Source: Vibrio ruber DSM 16370 (GTDB lineage Bacteria > Pseudomonadota > Gammaproteobacteria > Enterobacterales > Vibrionaceae). Taken from it: 64,000 nucleotides of DNA. The notes beneath the pieces were generated by a model, which saw only the letters and a program-made list of their open reading frames with translations, was not told the DNA's origin and searched no databases. Positions 36,649 to 46,059 of the stretch are shown one piece after another. The position numbers were made by a program, and so were the translations under genes. The stretch spans positions 24,883-88,882 of the forward strand of contig NZ_FULE01000016.1 of assembly GCF_900163965.1 (NCBI RefSeq), written 5' to 3'. Every line of letters starts with the position of its first letter. Within the stretch, counting starts at the first letter, position 1.

Positions 36649-37446
36649 TTAACGTGAATTGACCACATCTGAAGCGGAGAACTGCGGATAATTATCGGGT
36701 TTGCCACGATTCAAATTACTCAGAAAGCTCCCATCTTTGATCGGCACATTGGCTGATCCATAGTCATAACGATTGAGTTGGTTTCTCAGCGTGTCGTTAC
36801 TGACCTGATCGCCATACATGGTATACCAACTGATAATATCCGGCGTGACAAAGTAGCCGTATGGGTTCTCAGCCACTTCTTCCATCTTACTGAACCGGAA
36901 TGCATGAGTCAGGAGACCGTCCTTGTGATAAACGAATTTGATGTGTTTGCCATTGGTATCTAACTCAGAGACGGCACGTGTCGTCAGTTTTCCGTGAGCG
37001 CTGTAGCTGCCGTGTGTGACGCGGCCATTTTTCGTCCAGATCACCACATTTTCCCAGTCATGCCGATGGCCACTCTGGATACCGTTGAGAATCTGATCTT
37101 TGAGGAAATATAACGCGTAGAAGTGACCACAATACTGATCTGAGCCATTGATTTTGCAGGCATAGCGATGATAAGTATTGGATAAATTGAGGAAGTTGGT
37201 GTTGCGACAACCAGAGGTTAAGCCACCAGAGGGTTTCAAGCCGCCATTTTGCTGGCCGGTCCGGCTGATGCCGCCACTCGGCAGACAACCATCCGTATCG
37301 AAATCAAATACCGGAGCAATAGAGTAGGCATCGATATTTGCAGGGAGTGCCTGATCCAGTTTAGAAAAATCATCGGCATAAGCGGTGTTGAAAAATAACA
37401 GAGATATGGAGAGTGCTAAACCAGAGTGACGTATGTGTTTCTGCAT
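36649..37446 (-). CDS. NPP1 family (necrosis- and ethylene-inducing-like) secreted protein
   Basis: Member of the NLP family, first known as plant cytolysins of oomycetes, fungi and some bacteria that bind sphingolipids on the plant cell surface. The conserved heptapeptide GHRHDWE is at 126-132. Signal peptide about 1-24 (TAYA|DD). Five cysteines (positions 54, 80, 97, 106 among them) allow more disulfides than type I proteins have. The ATG at 37446 is 9 nt after AAGGA; an ATG at 37452 lies too close. 265 residues. It sits on the opposite strand between glpT and glpR, as if inserted in the glp locus. Confidence 0.9.
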   Translation of the reverse strand: MQKHIRHSGLALSISLLFFNTAYADDFSKLDQALPANIDAYSIAPVFDFDTDGCLPSGGISRTGQQNGGLKPSGGLTSGCRNTNFLNLSNTYHRYACKINGSDQYCGHFYALYFLKDQILNGIQSGHRHDWENVVIWTKNGRVTHGSYSAHGKLTTRAVSELDTNGKHIKFVYHKDGLLTHAFRFSKMEEVAENPYGYFVTPDIISWYTMYGDQVSNDTLRNQLNRYDYGSANVPIKDGSFLSNLNRGKPDNYPQFSASDVVNSR

Positions 37447-37770
37447 GGTCATGCTTCCTTTCATTCATTGAGTAAAAATTAAAATTGGGTGAAAATTAAT
37501 ATTCAATTGAGTGCTTATGTTCGTCAAGTTGTTTTCACTTGAGCGAGTCAAGTCTAAACTTGATAGATGACAAGAAAGCGACTCTTTTCAGTCATGGACG
37601 GCACTTTTTGTCTCGAAGGGACTTCTTTCTCTCCCGGATTTACCGCACAATAGTCTGAGTGAAAGTTTGAGTGAATTTTTTCGAATTGATAAAGCCATCC
37701 CACGAGCAGAAATGCGTGTTTGCTATATGTACATCAGTGAGTGATGGGTGAATGAAACATGGAGCCGGAT
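37447..37770. other. NPP1-glpR divergent region
   Basis: 324 nt without a gene. It must hold both promoters. I see no convincing operator; the GGAG at 37761-37764 is the glpR Shine-Dalgarno. Confidence 0.5.
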
Positions 37771-38574
37771 GTGAAGCAAATTCCGAGACATCAGAAAATA
37801 ATAGAACTGGTCAAAAAACATGGTTACATCAGTACCGATGAACTGGTGACACGCTTTCACGTTAGCCCGCAAACGATTCGTCGTGATTTGAATGAGTTGG
37901 CTGATGCAAATAAAATCCGTCGTTATCATGGTGGCGCAACCGTACCCATCAGCTCGGAAAATGATTCCTATACAACCCGGAAGTCACATAACTATTCTGA
38001 AAAAGATCATATTGCCGAAGCATTGGTGAAGCATATTCCGAATCACGCCACCTTGTTTATTGATATCGGCACAACCCCGGAAGCCGTTGCCCGCGCACTG
38101 AGCCGAAGTCATAAGCAGTTGCGAATCGTGACGAACAACCTGAACGTGGCCAGTATTCTGCTCTCAAAGCCGGACTTTAATGTCATTCTGGCTGGCGGGG
38201 AAGTGCGTAACCGTGATGGCGGAATCATTGGGGAAGCAACATTGGACTTCATTCAGCAGTTTCGGCTTGATTTCGGTATTCTCGGGATCAGCGGGATTGA
38301 TTTTGACGGTTCTTTGCTGGACTTTGATTACCATGAAGTCAGAGTCAAACAGGCGATTATTGAAAACAGCCGCAGTGTTTTTCTCGCGGTCGATCACTCT
38401 AAATTTGGTCGCAATGCGATGGTTAAACTCGGTAATATCTCCCAAATTAATACGTTGTTTACCGATAAACAGCCCCCGCAGGAAATCCAGTCAATACTGG
38501 AAGCGAACCAAGTATCTTTAGAAGTTGCAATATCCCCCGAGCAAACCGTTTCAGAGTTGCCTTCATCGGCTTAA
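37771..38574 (+). CDS. glpR: Glycerol-3-phosphate regulon repressor (GlpR)
   Basis: DeoR-family repressor released by glycerol 3-phosphate. The helix-turn-helix is STDELVTRFHVSPQTIRRDLNEL; the sensor domain has IDIGTTPEAV and TNNLNVA, the sugar-phosphate site. The frame is open from an ATG at 37759, but GGAG lies 6 nt before the GTG at 37771, which gives MKQIPRHQKII like E. coli MKQTQRHNGII; 267 residues against 252, with a longer C-terminal tail. It precedes glpD and a strong terminator separates them. Confidence 0.94.
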   Translation: MKQIPRHQKIIELVKKHGYISTDELVTRFHVSPQTIRRDLNELADANKIRRYHGGATVPISSENDSYTTRKSHNYSEKDHIAEALVKHIPNHATLFIDIGTTPEAVARALSRSHKQLRIVTNNLNVASILLSKPDFNVILAGGEVRNRDGGIIGEATLDFIQQFRLDFGILGISGIDFDGSLLDFDYHEVRVKQAIIENSRSVFLAVDHSKFGRNAMVKLGNISQINTLFTDKQPPQEIQSILEANQVSLEVAISPEQTVSELPSSA

Positions 38575-38607
38575 TCCGGTCTTAATTACCAATACTGATG
38601 ACCTCAT

Positions 38608-38636
38608 AAAAAACCTTCTTAACAGAAGGTTTTTTT
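38608..38636 (+). terminator. Intrinsic terminator after glpR
   Basis: Perfect 12-bp stem (38608-38619 with 38624-38635), 4-nt loop, long T-run. Confidence 0.93.
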
Positions 38637-38650
38637 AGATTTATCGACAA

Positions 38651-38737
38651 AACGAACATAATCGAAAATAAATGATGCATTTAAACGGCAGTTAAGTTAC
38701 GCTCAATAATGTTTGTAAATGTTCGTTTGCTCATTTT
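38651..38737 (+). promoter_or_regulatory. GlpR operators and promoter region of glpD
   Basis: AATGTTCGTTTGCTCATTTT at 38718-38737 matches the left half of the E. coli GlpR consensus (AATGTTCGTT) and partly the right. A second half-site, AACGAACATA, lies at 38651-38660. Both fall between the glpR terminator and glpD. Confidence 0.65.
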
Positions 38738-38748
38738 GAGGTTACTTT

Positions 38749-40293
38749 ATGGATGTAATAGCACCCAATCAAGAAAATCGTCTGCTGGACTTAATTATTG
38801 TCGGTGGCGGCATTAATGGTGCCGGAATTGCTGCTGATGCTGCCGGACGGGGCTTATCTGTCGGGCTTTATGAAGCACAAGATTTTGCCTCTGCGACCTC
38901 CTCATCCAGCTCTAAGCTGATTCACGGGGGATTGCGCTATTTGGAACATTATGAATTTCGTTTAGTCGCGGAAGCGCTTGCCGAACGAGAAATTCTGTTG
39001 AGAAAAGCCCCTCATGTTGCACGTCCGATGCGCTTTCGATTGCCACACCGACCTTATCTCCGGCCTGCGTGGATGATTCGCTGCGGACTGTTTTTATATG
39101 ATCATCTCGGCAAGCGAACTACGTTACCGGCCAGTCACAAAGTCAATCTGGCTGAAAGCGGGTTACTCAAACCTGAGATGAAAACCGGGTTTGAGTATTC
39201 GGATTGTTGGGTCGATGATGCGCGTTTAGTCATTCTGAATATTCTGGCCGCTCAGGAAAATGGCGCAGAAGTGAGTAACTACTGTCGGGTTGAGCGGGCA
39301 GTCCGTGAAAACGATGTCTGGCGTGTCACGATTTATGATCAACAAACGGATACACGTTTTGAACGTTATGCTAAAGCACTGGTCAATGCTGCCGGGCCTT
39401 GGGTGAAACAGTTTTTTGATGATGGCTTATCAACCGAGTCTCCTCGTAATATTCGTTTGGTGAAAGGGTCACATATCGTTGTCCCCCGGATCCACCATGA
39501 AGAACAGGCATATATCTTACAGAATAAAGATAACCGAATTGTATTTGTCATTCCGTACATGGACGATTTCTCCATCATTGGAACCACAGATGTCGAATAT
39601 CATGGTGATCCCCGTCAGGTTGAAATCGACGATGAAGAGCAGGATTACTTAATCGATATTGTCAATCAGCACTTTGTGCGACAGCTTTCCCGTGAGGATG
39701 TGATTTGGTCATACAGTGGGGTTCGCCCGTTATGTGATGATGAATCAAGTTCACCGCAGGCTGTTACCAGAGATTATACCATTGAGCTGGAACAGACAGG
39801 CGATCAGGCACCGCTGTTGTCGGTGTTTGGCGGTAAGTTAACGACTTATCGTAAATTAGGTGAAGCGGCGATGCACAAGCTTGAACCGTATTTTGAGCAG
39901 ATGGGCAAAGCGTGGACAGCCAGTGTACCGCTTCCGGGGGGTTACTTTAGCTGTACCCGGGAGCAACTGGGTGAATCATTCCGGGCCAGTTACCCTTGGT
40001 TGAGTCAGAAGCTGGCATTTCGCTATGCAATTCAGTTTGGTACCTATACCCGCAAAATGTTGTCCGGTGTCGATAGTTTAGAAGCAATGGGACGCTGTTT
40101 TGCCGAAGAGGTCTATCAGCGGGAAATCGACTATATGATTGCCTGTGAGTTTGTCAGAAACAGTGATGACTTTTTATGGCGCAGAACTAAACTGGGTTTA
40201 TATCTCAGTCAGGAAGAGCAACAGGAAATCTCAGCATACATTGCTGATCGTTGTACTGACGCATCGGTAACCGACCTGTTTAAAGTCGGTTAA
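38749..40293 (+). CDS. glpD: Aerobic glycerol-3-phosphate dehydrogenase (GlpD)
   Basis: Membrane-associated FAD enzyme that oxidises glycerol 3-phosphate to dihydroxyacetone phosphate and passes electrons to quinone. It has 514 residues, with the FAD motif VGGGINGAGIAADAAGRG at about 18-35, the FGG-type substrate segment (SSSSKLIHGGLRYLEH) and GVRPLCDDESSSP further on. GAGG lies 7 nt before the ATG. It uses the substrate imported by GlpT and is preceded by GlpR-type sites. A hairpin separates it from the convergent GGDEF-EAL gene. Confidence 0.97.
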   Translation: MDVIAPNQENRLLDLIIVGGGINGAGIAADAAGRGLSVGLYEAQDFASATSSSSSKLIHGGLRYLEHYEFRLVAEALAEREILLRKAPHVARPMRFRLPHRPYLRPAWMIRCGLFLYDHLGKRTTLPASHKVNLAESGLLKPEMKTGFEYSDCWVDDARLVILNILAAQENGAEVSNYCRVERAVRENDVWRVTIYDQQTDTRFERYAKALVNAAGPWVKQFFDDGLSTESPRNIRLVKGSHIVVPRIHHEEQAYILQNKDNRIVFVIPYMDDFSIIGTTDVEYHGDPRQVEIDDEEQDYLIDIVNQHFVRQLSREDVIWSYSGVRPLCDDESSSPQAVTRDYTIELEQTGDQAPLLSVFGGKLTTYRKLGEAAMHKLEPYFEQMGKAWTASVPLPGGYFSCTREQLGESFRASYPWLSQKLAFRYAIQFGTYTRKMLSGVDSLEAMGRCFAEEVYQREIDYMIACEFVRNSDDFLWRRTKLGLYLSQEEQQEISAYIADRCTDASVTDLFKVG

Positions 40294-40299
40294 GGGGCG

Positions 40300-40326
40300 G
40301 GTAACAACAGTGTTGCTGTTGTTACC
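40300..40326. terminator. Hairpin between glpD and the GGDEF-EAL gene (convergent)
   Basis: Perfect 11-bp stem GGTAACAACAG (40300-40310) with CTGTTGTTACC (40316-40326), 5-nt loop; no T-run on either side, so a weak or factor-assisted terminator. Confidence 0.6.
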
Positions 40327-40332
40327 GTCGCG

Positions 40333-41943
40333 TTATTGTGGCTGTTCCGGAAGCATCGGTTCAAGATGGTTCCGGAACTGATCATTGTAGAGTAAGCGGT
40401 GTAAAGGTTCCGGCGGAAAATGAAGAAAGCCTTGGGTGTAGTGGCAACCGATTTTCCCCAGAGCCTGTTCGACACTGTAAACTTCTACACCTTCGGCAAC
40501 AACACTCAGATTTAAATCTTCTGCTAACCGAACTAACGCGTAGATGATGTTCCGGTTGGATTCTTTTTGGTGGTACTCCATGACAAACGAGCGATCAATC
40601 TTAATCTGAGTGACGGGTAATTCACGCAAAATTACCAGAGAAGAGTAACCAATGCCGAAATCATCAATACTGAAGCGAAAGCCCAGTGCATGTATTTTAT
40701 GAATCACACATTTCGCCTTCTCAATATCTTCAAATACAGCGCTTTCGGTAATTTCAAATATTAAATCAGTCGCCTTTATCTGGCCGACATGAAGCAGTTC
40801 GCGCAGTTGCCCGATAACCTCATCATCCTGAAAATCTTTGGCAGAGAGATTGATATGAATAGAACCATGGAATCCGTGTGCTCTTAAAACACTCAAATCC
40901 TGAGCGGCTCTGTTGATCACCCATTGTGTCAATACTGAAATCAGCGCACTTTTTTCGGCAATGGGAATAAAATCACCCGGGTCGATAAAACTGCCATCTT
41001 CCTGAGGCCAGCGCAGTAAAGCCTCGAGACCGGCAATCCCTTGTGTCTGACCACGGATTATCGGCTGATAATGCAGTTCAAAGACATCATTTTTGAGTGC
41101 CTCAGATAATTTGATAGATAGTTTGAGCTTTTTATAAGAGTCGGAGCCCAGCTGGTCATGGTAAAACGTATAAGGCTTATGTTTCTTCTTCGAATCATAC
41201 ATAGCCAAATCCGCTTGTTTCAGCAGATTAGAAACCTCATGTCCGTTAAGAGGATACTTGGTGATCCCGACGCTTGCCGATGTCTTCATCGAGTAAGTCA
41301 TCACTTTCACCGGCGCATGGAGGGCGTCGTGGATGGATTCAACCGCACTGAGAATCATGTCGTCGTCATTGCCGGGAAAGATAAGCGCAAACTCATCACC
41401 TCCCATGCGGTATAGCCGGCCATACTGTTTGATGTTTTCTTGCAACAGATTGGCAACCGAAATGAGAAATTTATCGCCGAAGTAGTGACCCAAACCATCA
41501 TTGATCTGTTTAAAATTATTCAGGTCAATCAGCAATAAACTAAATAACTGTTTTGATTGGACAAGGGTTTGAAGCGAACGGAGTAAATATTTGCGGTTTG
41601 CCAGTGACGTCAGACTATCGTGCAAAGCATTGTACTGTTCATCCTGAACAGTACAGTTGACTTTGTGGATGATGTTTCGGGACAGTGAAACGGTCAGCGC
41701 AATAAAAAGACCGACGCCGAGAAGAATCAGTGAAATTGTCAACAGGTAGGTGTTCATCGGGCTGGAAACCAACACGATAATCACAGAGAGGTAGCTAACA
41801 ATAAAGAGAAAAAGCAACGTGATAAGTATTTTCCAGCCAGACGAATGTTCAGTGCGACCTATCTGATAGGTGGGTTTCATACTGTAAATCAGTAGAAAAA
41901 TGCCGACAGCGATATTCGCGAAGGCGATATATTTCATGACCAT
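40333..41943 (-). CDS. Membrane GGDEF-EAL protein (c-di-GMP turnover)
   Basis: Predicted cyclic di-GMP synthase and/or phosphodiesterase. From the ATG at 41943 (536 residues; the frame is open to 42048) there are three membrane segments (about 5-22, 39-59, 65-87), a GGDEF domain with intact GGDEF at 181-185 and an EAL domain with EAL at 307-309. The EAL catalytic set (NLSAKDF, ITESAV, DDFGIGYSSL, IKIDRSF, VAEGVE) is complete, so phosphodiesterase activity is likely. The RxxD inhibitory site before GGDEF is absent. No periplasmic sensor domain of note. It stands alone. Confidence 0.92.
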   Translation of the reverse strand: MVMKYIAFANIAVGIFLLIYSMKPTYQIGRTEHSSGWKILITLLFLFIVSYLSVIIVLVSSPMNTYLLTISLILLGVGLFIALTVSLSRNIIHKVNCTVQDEQYNALHDSLTSLANRKYLLRSLQTLVQSKQLFSLLLIDLNNFKQINDGLGHYFGDKFLISVANLLQENIKQYGRLYRMGGDEFALIFPGNDDDMILSAVESIHDALHAPVKVMTYSMKTSASVGITKYPLNGHEVSNLLKQADLAMYDSKKKHKPYTFYHDQLGSDSYKKLKLSIKLSEALKNDVFELHYQPIIRGQTQGIAGLEALLRWPQEDGSFIDPGDFIPIAEKSALISVLTQWVINRAAQDLSVLRAHGFHGSIHINLSAKDFQDDEVIGQLRELLHVGQIKATDLIFEITESAVFEDIEKAKCVIHKIHALGFRFSIDDFGIGYSSLVILRELPVTQIKIDRSFVMEYHQKESNRNIIYALVRLAEDLNLSVVAEGVEVYSVEQALGKIGCHYTQGFLHFPPEPLHRLLYNDQFRNHLEPMLPEQPQ

Positions 41944-42247
41944 ACATAGACCCCAGCGATGCAGCGTCCAACAGCCCCGATGGGCATACCACGTGATTTG
42001 GCGAAATGTTACACAGTTTTTCTTTTTATGACAATCTCTTAGAGACACTTCTTTCGGTGTTCAAACAAATATTCCAGATTACATACTCAATCATATGAGC
42101 ATGTTTTCCGCTTAAAAAGTTATCTGAGTACGCCTGAAAACAGCCTGATTGTATCAAGCGTAGAACATTTTTGGCGTGAATGTCAGATAGGTACACCGGG
42201 TCAATGCATTAAAACTGAATATTCGGGAGAAATGTTCGGGGTGCTAG
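41944..42247 (-). other. Intergenic region between dcuR and the GGDEF-EAL gene
   Basis: 304 nt, no gene and no clear terminator or operator seen. The upstream half of this stretch (to 42048) is an open frame that continues the GGDEF-EAL frame but has no good start. Confidence 0.45.
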
Positions 42248-42925
42248 CTACTTGATCATTTGATACAAGCGTCTTGGCCGGCCACCTGTATTATAATTGA
42301 GTACCAGACGTAATATGCCTTCAGATTCAAGGTATTCCAAATACCGTCTGGCGGTGATACGGCTGAAATTCATCCGTTCACTGATATCATCCGCAGAAAA
42401 GTCGTGTAACTGTTCCCGATAGAGCAACGTTTTCAATGATTCCAGTGTTGTTGCGTCAATTCCCTTCGGCGTCTGACGAATTGGCTGGATGGGTGATTTA
42501 CGCAGTAGCTGGTCAATATCGTCCTGATCAACGGTCGAAGCGCTGACCAGCTTCTGTTTATATTGTAGGTAATCATCCAGTGCCTGATGAATGCGCGACA
42601 TCCGGATCGGCTTGACCAGATAGTCGATAACCCCGAGCTGAACCGCTTTTTCAACCGTTGTCGTTTCGCGCTCAGCGGTTGTCATGATGAAGTGACAATC
42701 GGCTGATTGTTGACGGAGTTGCTGAATCAATGCCAAACCGTTGCCATCGGGAAGTGTAATATCAACAAACACCAGTTGTGGTTGAAATGCATTGAACTGG
42801 ATTTGTGCATCCGTACAGCTTTCACTGACAGCAACGACCTGAAACTGAGGATGTTGGTTGATCGTCGATTCCAAGGTATAGCTGGCACGAATATCATCTT
42901 CAAGCAACATTACTCGGGTCTTCAT
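42248..42925 (-). CDS. dcuR: Response regulator of the DcuR/CitB family
   Basis: Cytoplasmic regulator phosphorylated by the neighbouring sensor kinase. The receiver has the acidic pair in LLEDD and phospho-acceptor Asp55 in VFVDITLPDGNG; the C-terminal part (about 150-225) is a helix-turn-helix of the CitB/DcuR type (FSADDISERMNFSRITARRYLEYL). 225 residues. The ATG lies inside the end of dcuS (26-nt overlap). I name it dcuR because dcuB and frdABCD are adjacent; a DpiA/CitB assignment for citrate is the main alternative, given the 2-hydroxycarboxylate transporter at 49.7 kb. Confidence 0.85.
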   Translation of the reverse strand: MKTRVMLLEDDIRASYTLESTINQHPQFQVVAVSESCTDAQIQFNAFQPQLVFVDITLPDGNGLALIQQLRQQSADCHFIMTTAERETTTVEKAVQLGVIDYLVKPIRMSRIHQALDDYLQYKQKLVSASTVDQDDIDQLLRKSPIQPIRQTPKGIDATTLESLKTLLYREQLHDFSADDISERMNFSRITARRYLEYLESEGILRLVLNYNTGGRPRRLYQMIK

Positions 42926-44528
42926 CGTTATGCGCCTCTTGTTGTTTTTCTAAATAGATACTGAATAGCGTGGTGTGCTGTTCAGTGCGTTCCCAGTCAA
43001 TACTGCCGTGAAAGTAATCGACTAATTGTTTGACAAGATACAGACCAACGCCATTTTGTTCATCTTCTTGTTTTGAGCTGACCCCGAACTCAAGAATATG
43101 CTCAGCGATTTCATCGGGGACACCGATGCCGTTATCCTGAATTTCCAGCATGATATGTTTACCACGATCACTAAGATAAACAATGACTTCAGGATGTACC
43201 GTTCCCCGGTTTTGCCAGGCAGCCAGCAGCGCATTATCTACCAGATTGCCAATAATCGTCACGAGTTTTTCCGACGTTTGTTTGGCGTAACTGGCCAATG
43301 TGGTATCAACATCGATAGTAAATTTTACCCCCATTTCGGAGGCTTTATTGAATTTAGCCAGTAGCAGACCGGCAACAGCGCTGTCTGAGATACTGAGTAC
43401 AATATGATTGATGACGGCCTGATAACGATCGGTTTCTTGCTGGATAAAATCAATAGACTCTTCATATTTACCGATTTGCAGCATCCCCGACAGCACGTTT
43501 AACTTATTTGAATATTCGTGCGTTTTACTGCGCAGCAGTTCAGCATAATTTTTCAGGTAGACCACCTCTTTTTCCAGTTCATTGGGCGTCAGATCAGTGA
43601 AAAATACAATAACATGACCAATCAAGCCTTTGGCGGTTTTGATCGGATACAGATTGGCCCGGTATTTGATTTTACCGATACTGAATATTTCCTGATGGAA
43701 GCGTCCTTGATTTTCCAGCACCAAATGGCTTAAAGGAATCGAATAATGAGAAAGCGGGTGGTGTTGGTAATCGTAGCGGCTTAATACCCCCATGGAGAGC
43801 AGTTTCATGGCACTGTTATTGATCATCGTAATATTCATATCGTGATCAACAGCAATGATGGCATCCCGGATACTGTCAAAGACCATCCCATGTTCACGGA
43901 ATTTATTGACGATGAATTCAGGTTCGTAATCGAGAAAGGTTTTTTTTATCTTCAGCAAAAAAGCAACGGTTGTACCGATACCTAACAGATAGATGAGCGC
44001 AATCAATAGGCCGATATGCATATGTTGGCGAAAAATAATATCGGAGATTTTTTCAGACAAATAGCCGATACAGACCGCACCAATTTGTTTGCCGTGATCA
44101 TAAATAGGGACGAAATTGCGGATCGCTTTCCCGAGGGAGCCTTTTGCTTCGGTACTGTAGGATTGACCGGTTTGCAAGACCCGGTTGATATCTTCACCGA
44201 TAAAATGTTTACCGATCCGGTTTTGATCCGGATGGCTGAGACGCATCCCTTGCTGATCAACAACCACAATGTAAGAAGCGTCAGTCCGGGAGCGAATTGA
44301 CTCAATGTAATCACGAATGGTATCCGTTGACGGATGTCCGGGATTGGTGCGCAGAGCCTGAATGACTTTGGGATCATGCGCAATGACACGGGCAAGTTCC
44401 AGTCCCCGAGCCTCGAGGCCTGACTGATAAGAATTCTGTAACAGATACAAGATTGCGATTGTGATGAGGATGACGACCGAAGAGGTGGTCGCAATCGTTG
44501 TTAATGTCAGGTAACTCTTTAATTTCAT
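42900..44528 (-). CDS. dcuS: Sensor histidine kinase of the DcuS/CitA family
   Basis: Membrane sensor for C4-dicarboxylates or citrate. Domains in 542 residues: membrane segment 9-31; periplasmic PAS-like (sCache) domain about 35-165 with RTDASYIVVVD and the ligand-side RIGKHFIGEDI; second membrane segment about 171-193; cytoplasmic PAS about 210-320; kinase with His337 in SKTHEYSNKLNVLSGMLQ, N-box NLVDNALLA and G-boxes DNGIGVP and GVGLYLV. It is cotranscribed with the regulator. The neighbours dcuB and frd favour fumarate/succinate sensing. Confidence 0.88.
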   Translation of the reverse strand: MKLKSYLTLTTIATTSSVVILITIAILYLLQNSYQSGLEARGLELARVIAHDPKVIQALRTNPGHPSTDTIRDYIESIRSRTDASYIVVVDQQGMRLSHPDQNRIGKHFIGEDINRVLQTGQSYSTEAKGSLGKAIRNFVPIYDHGKQIGAVCIGYLSEKISDIIFRQHMHIGLLIALIYLLGIGTTVAFLLKIKKTFLDYEPEFIVNKFREHGMVFDSIRDAIIAVDHDMNITMINNSAMKLLSMGVLSRYDYQHHPLSHYSIPLSHLVLENQGRFHQEIFSIGKIKYRANLYPIKTAKGLIGHVIVFFTDLTPNELEKEVVYLKNYAELLRSKTHEYSNKLNVLSGMLQIGKYEESIDFIQQETDRYQAVINHIVLSISDSAVAGLLLAKFNKASEMGVKFTIDVDTTLASYAKQTSEKLVTIIGNLVDNALLAAWQNRGTVHPEVIVYLSDRGKHIMLEIQDNGIGVPDEIAEHILEFGVSSKQEDEQNGVGLYLVKQLVDYFHGSIDWERTEQHTTLFSIYLEKQQEAHNDEDPSNVA

Positions 44529-44668
44529 ATGCTTATCTTTATAAACCGTACATCAGAAATGATTTGTCAACAGGCCGGTAACGCTCGGTGCGCAAGCCGG
44601 TGGCATTGTAACATGGGTCTGATGTTCAGAGAGATAAGCGTGAAGTGCTGCCGACAGGAAGTGAGAGC

Positions 44669-44704
44669 CAGCTCCCGTACAACGGATTGTGTACGGGAGC
44701 TGGG
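44669..44704 (-). terminator. Hairpin between dcuB and dcuS
   Basis: Perfect 14-bp stem (44669-44682 with 44691-44704), 8-nt loop, 17 nt after the dcuB stop. No T-run on the minus strand. It separates the frd-dcuB block from dcuSR. Confidence 0.65.
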
Positions 44705-44720
44705 TAATGTGAAAAACGAC

Positions 44721-46040
44721 TCAGTGAATGGTGGTTGAAAGGAAATAACCGACCACGGTTGACGTCAGGACACAAATAAATCCCGGCAGAATAAAGCTAT
44801 GGTTGAGAACGTATTTTCCGATACGAGTGGTGCCGGTGCGGTCAAAAGTAATTGCCGCGAGGTCACTCGGGTAGAACGGGAAGAAGAAATAGGCATAACA
44901 AGCGGGTAATACACCAATCAGCACTTTCGGTGGAATGCCCAGAGAAAAACCGAGCGGAAGCATAATGGTGAGTACCGCTGCCTGACTTTTCAGGAAGATC
45001 GACACCGAGAACATGGCAAAGGCGAAAGCCCACGGATGTGAGTGCACAATACCGCTAACCATATCAATCAGATAGGTTTTATGGTAACCGATGATGGTTT
45101 CACTCATCCAGGCAATCCCAAAGATGATAATGACCGCTGTCATCCCGGCGATAAATACATTACTGTGCACGATTTTCTTCGGTGATACATTGGTACTGAC
45201 CAGAATGATCGCTCCGACAGCCAGCATTAAAAACTGAATACCGACGGACATTTTGACACCCGGAGGCAGCAGATTAAGGTCTTTACCAAACATGGCGACA
45301 AACACCACGGTTGCAATCCCCAGCATGAAAATGATCAAGCCTTTTTTCGCACTTTTATCGATCTCATTGCCTTGCTCCAGCGCACTGTTATCTTCGAGTT
45401 CCTGCACAAATTCAGGATCTTGACAACGAGCTTGAAACTCAGGGTCTTTATCCAAATCTTTACCGCGTTTCAGACTCCACGTACAGGCAACCAGTAAACC
45501 GGTCAGTGTGGCTGGAATCGTCACAATCAGTACATCGATCAGACTAATATCGAGATGATTATCTACTGCGGTTGCCATGACTACGGCTGCTGCTGCGGCA
45601 ATCGGGCTGGCCGTGATCCCCACTTGTGATGCAACAGATGCGATTGCCATCGGGCGTTCCGGACGAATCCCTTTTTTATAGGCAACATCGTAAATGACCG
45701 GTAAAAGCGGATAAACAGAGTGGCCGGTCCCGACCAAAACCGTGAGGGTATAAGTACAAAGGGGGCCGAGAAACACAATCTGACCGGGATGTTTACGCAT
45801 TAATTTTTCAGCGTATTTGACCAGTAGCTTCAAACCACCGGTTGCTTCGAGCGTAGCCGATGCGGCAACGACCGAAAGAATAATCAGCATGACACTGACA
45901 GGGGGATGCCCCGGTGTCACTTTGAACACAAAAGCCAGAATGGAGACACCGAGTCCACCTAACAGGCCGAAAGCGATACCACCATGCCGGATCCCGACAA
46001 AGATGATGGCAAGCAACAGCAACATATGAATATAAAACAT
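44721..46040 (-). CDS. dcuB: Anaerobic C4-dicarboxylate antiporter (DcuB type)
   Basis: Exchanges fumarate, malate or aspartate for succinate during anaerobic growth and so feeds fumarate reductase. It has 439 residues with about 10-12 hydrophobic helices. Family marks are VVAASATLEATGGL, GTGHSVYPLLPVIYDVA, SQVGITASPIAAA, and YPSDLAAITFDRTGTTRIGKYVLNHSFILPG at the end (the last is split by nothing, only cited in part). It is closer to DcuB than DcuA. Downstream of frdD, with a 69-nt gap that carries a strong hairpin; probably the same transcript. Confidence 0.92.
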   Translation of the reverse strand: MFYIHMLLLLAIIFVGIRHGGIAFGLLGGLGVSILAFVFKVTPGHPPVSVMLIILSVVAASATLEATGGLKLLVKYAEKLMRKHPGQIVFLGPLCTYTLTVLVGTGHSVYPLLPVIYDVAYKKGIRPERPMAIASVASQVGITASPIAAAAAVVMATAVDNHLDISLIDVLIVTIPATLTGLLVACTWSLKRGKDLDKDPEFQARCQDPEFVQELEDNSALEQGNEIDKSAKKGLIIFMLGIATVVFVAMFGKDLNLLPPGVKMSVGIQFLMLAVGAIILVSTNVSPKKIVHSNVFIAGMTAVIIIFGIAWMSETIIGYHKTYLIDMVSGIVHSHPWAFAFAMFSVSIFLKSQAAVLTIMLPLGFSLGIPPKVLIGVLPACYAYFFFPFYPSDLAAITFDRTGTTRIGKYVLNHSFILPGFICVLTSTVVGYFLSTTIH

Positions 46041-46059
46041 GTCATTATCTCTTTCATTG

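Noticed and set aside
44669..44704. Attachment site or phage scar suggested by the long perfect inverted repeat after dcuB
   Set aside because: No integrase, no direct repeats and normal flanking genes; a transcript-end hairpin is the simpler reading.
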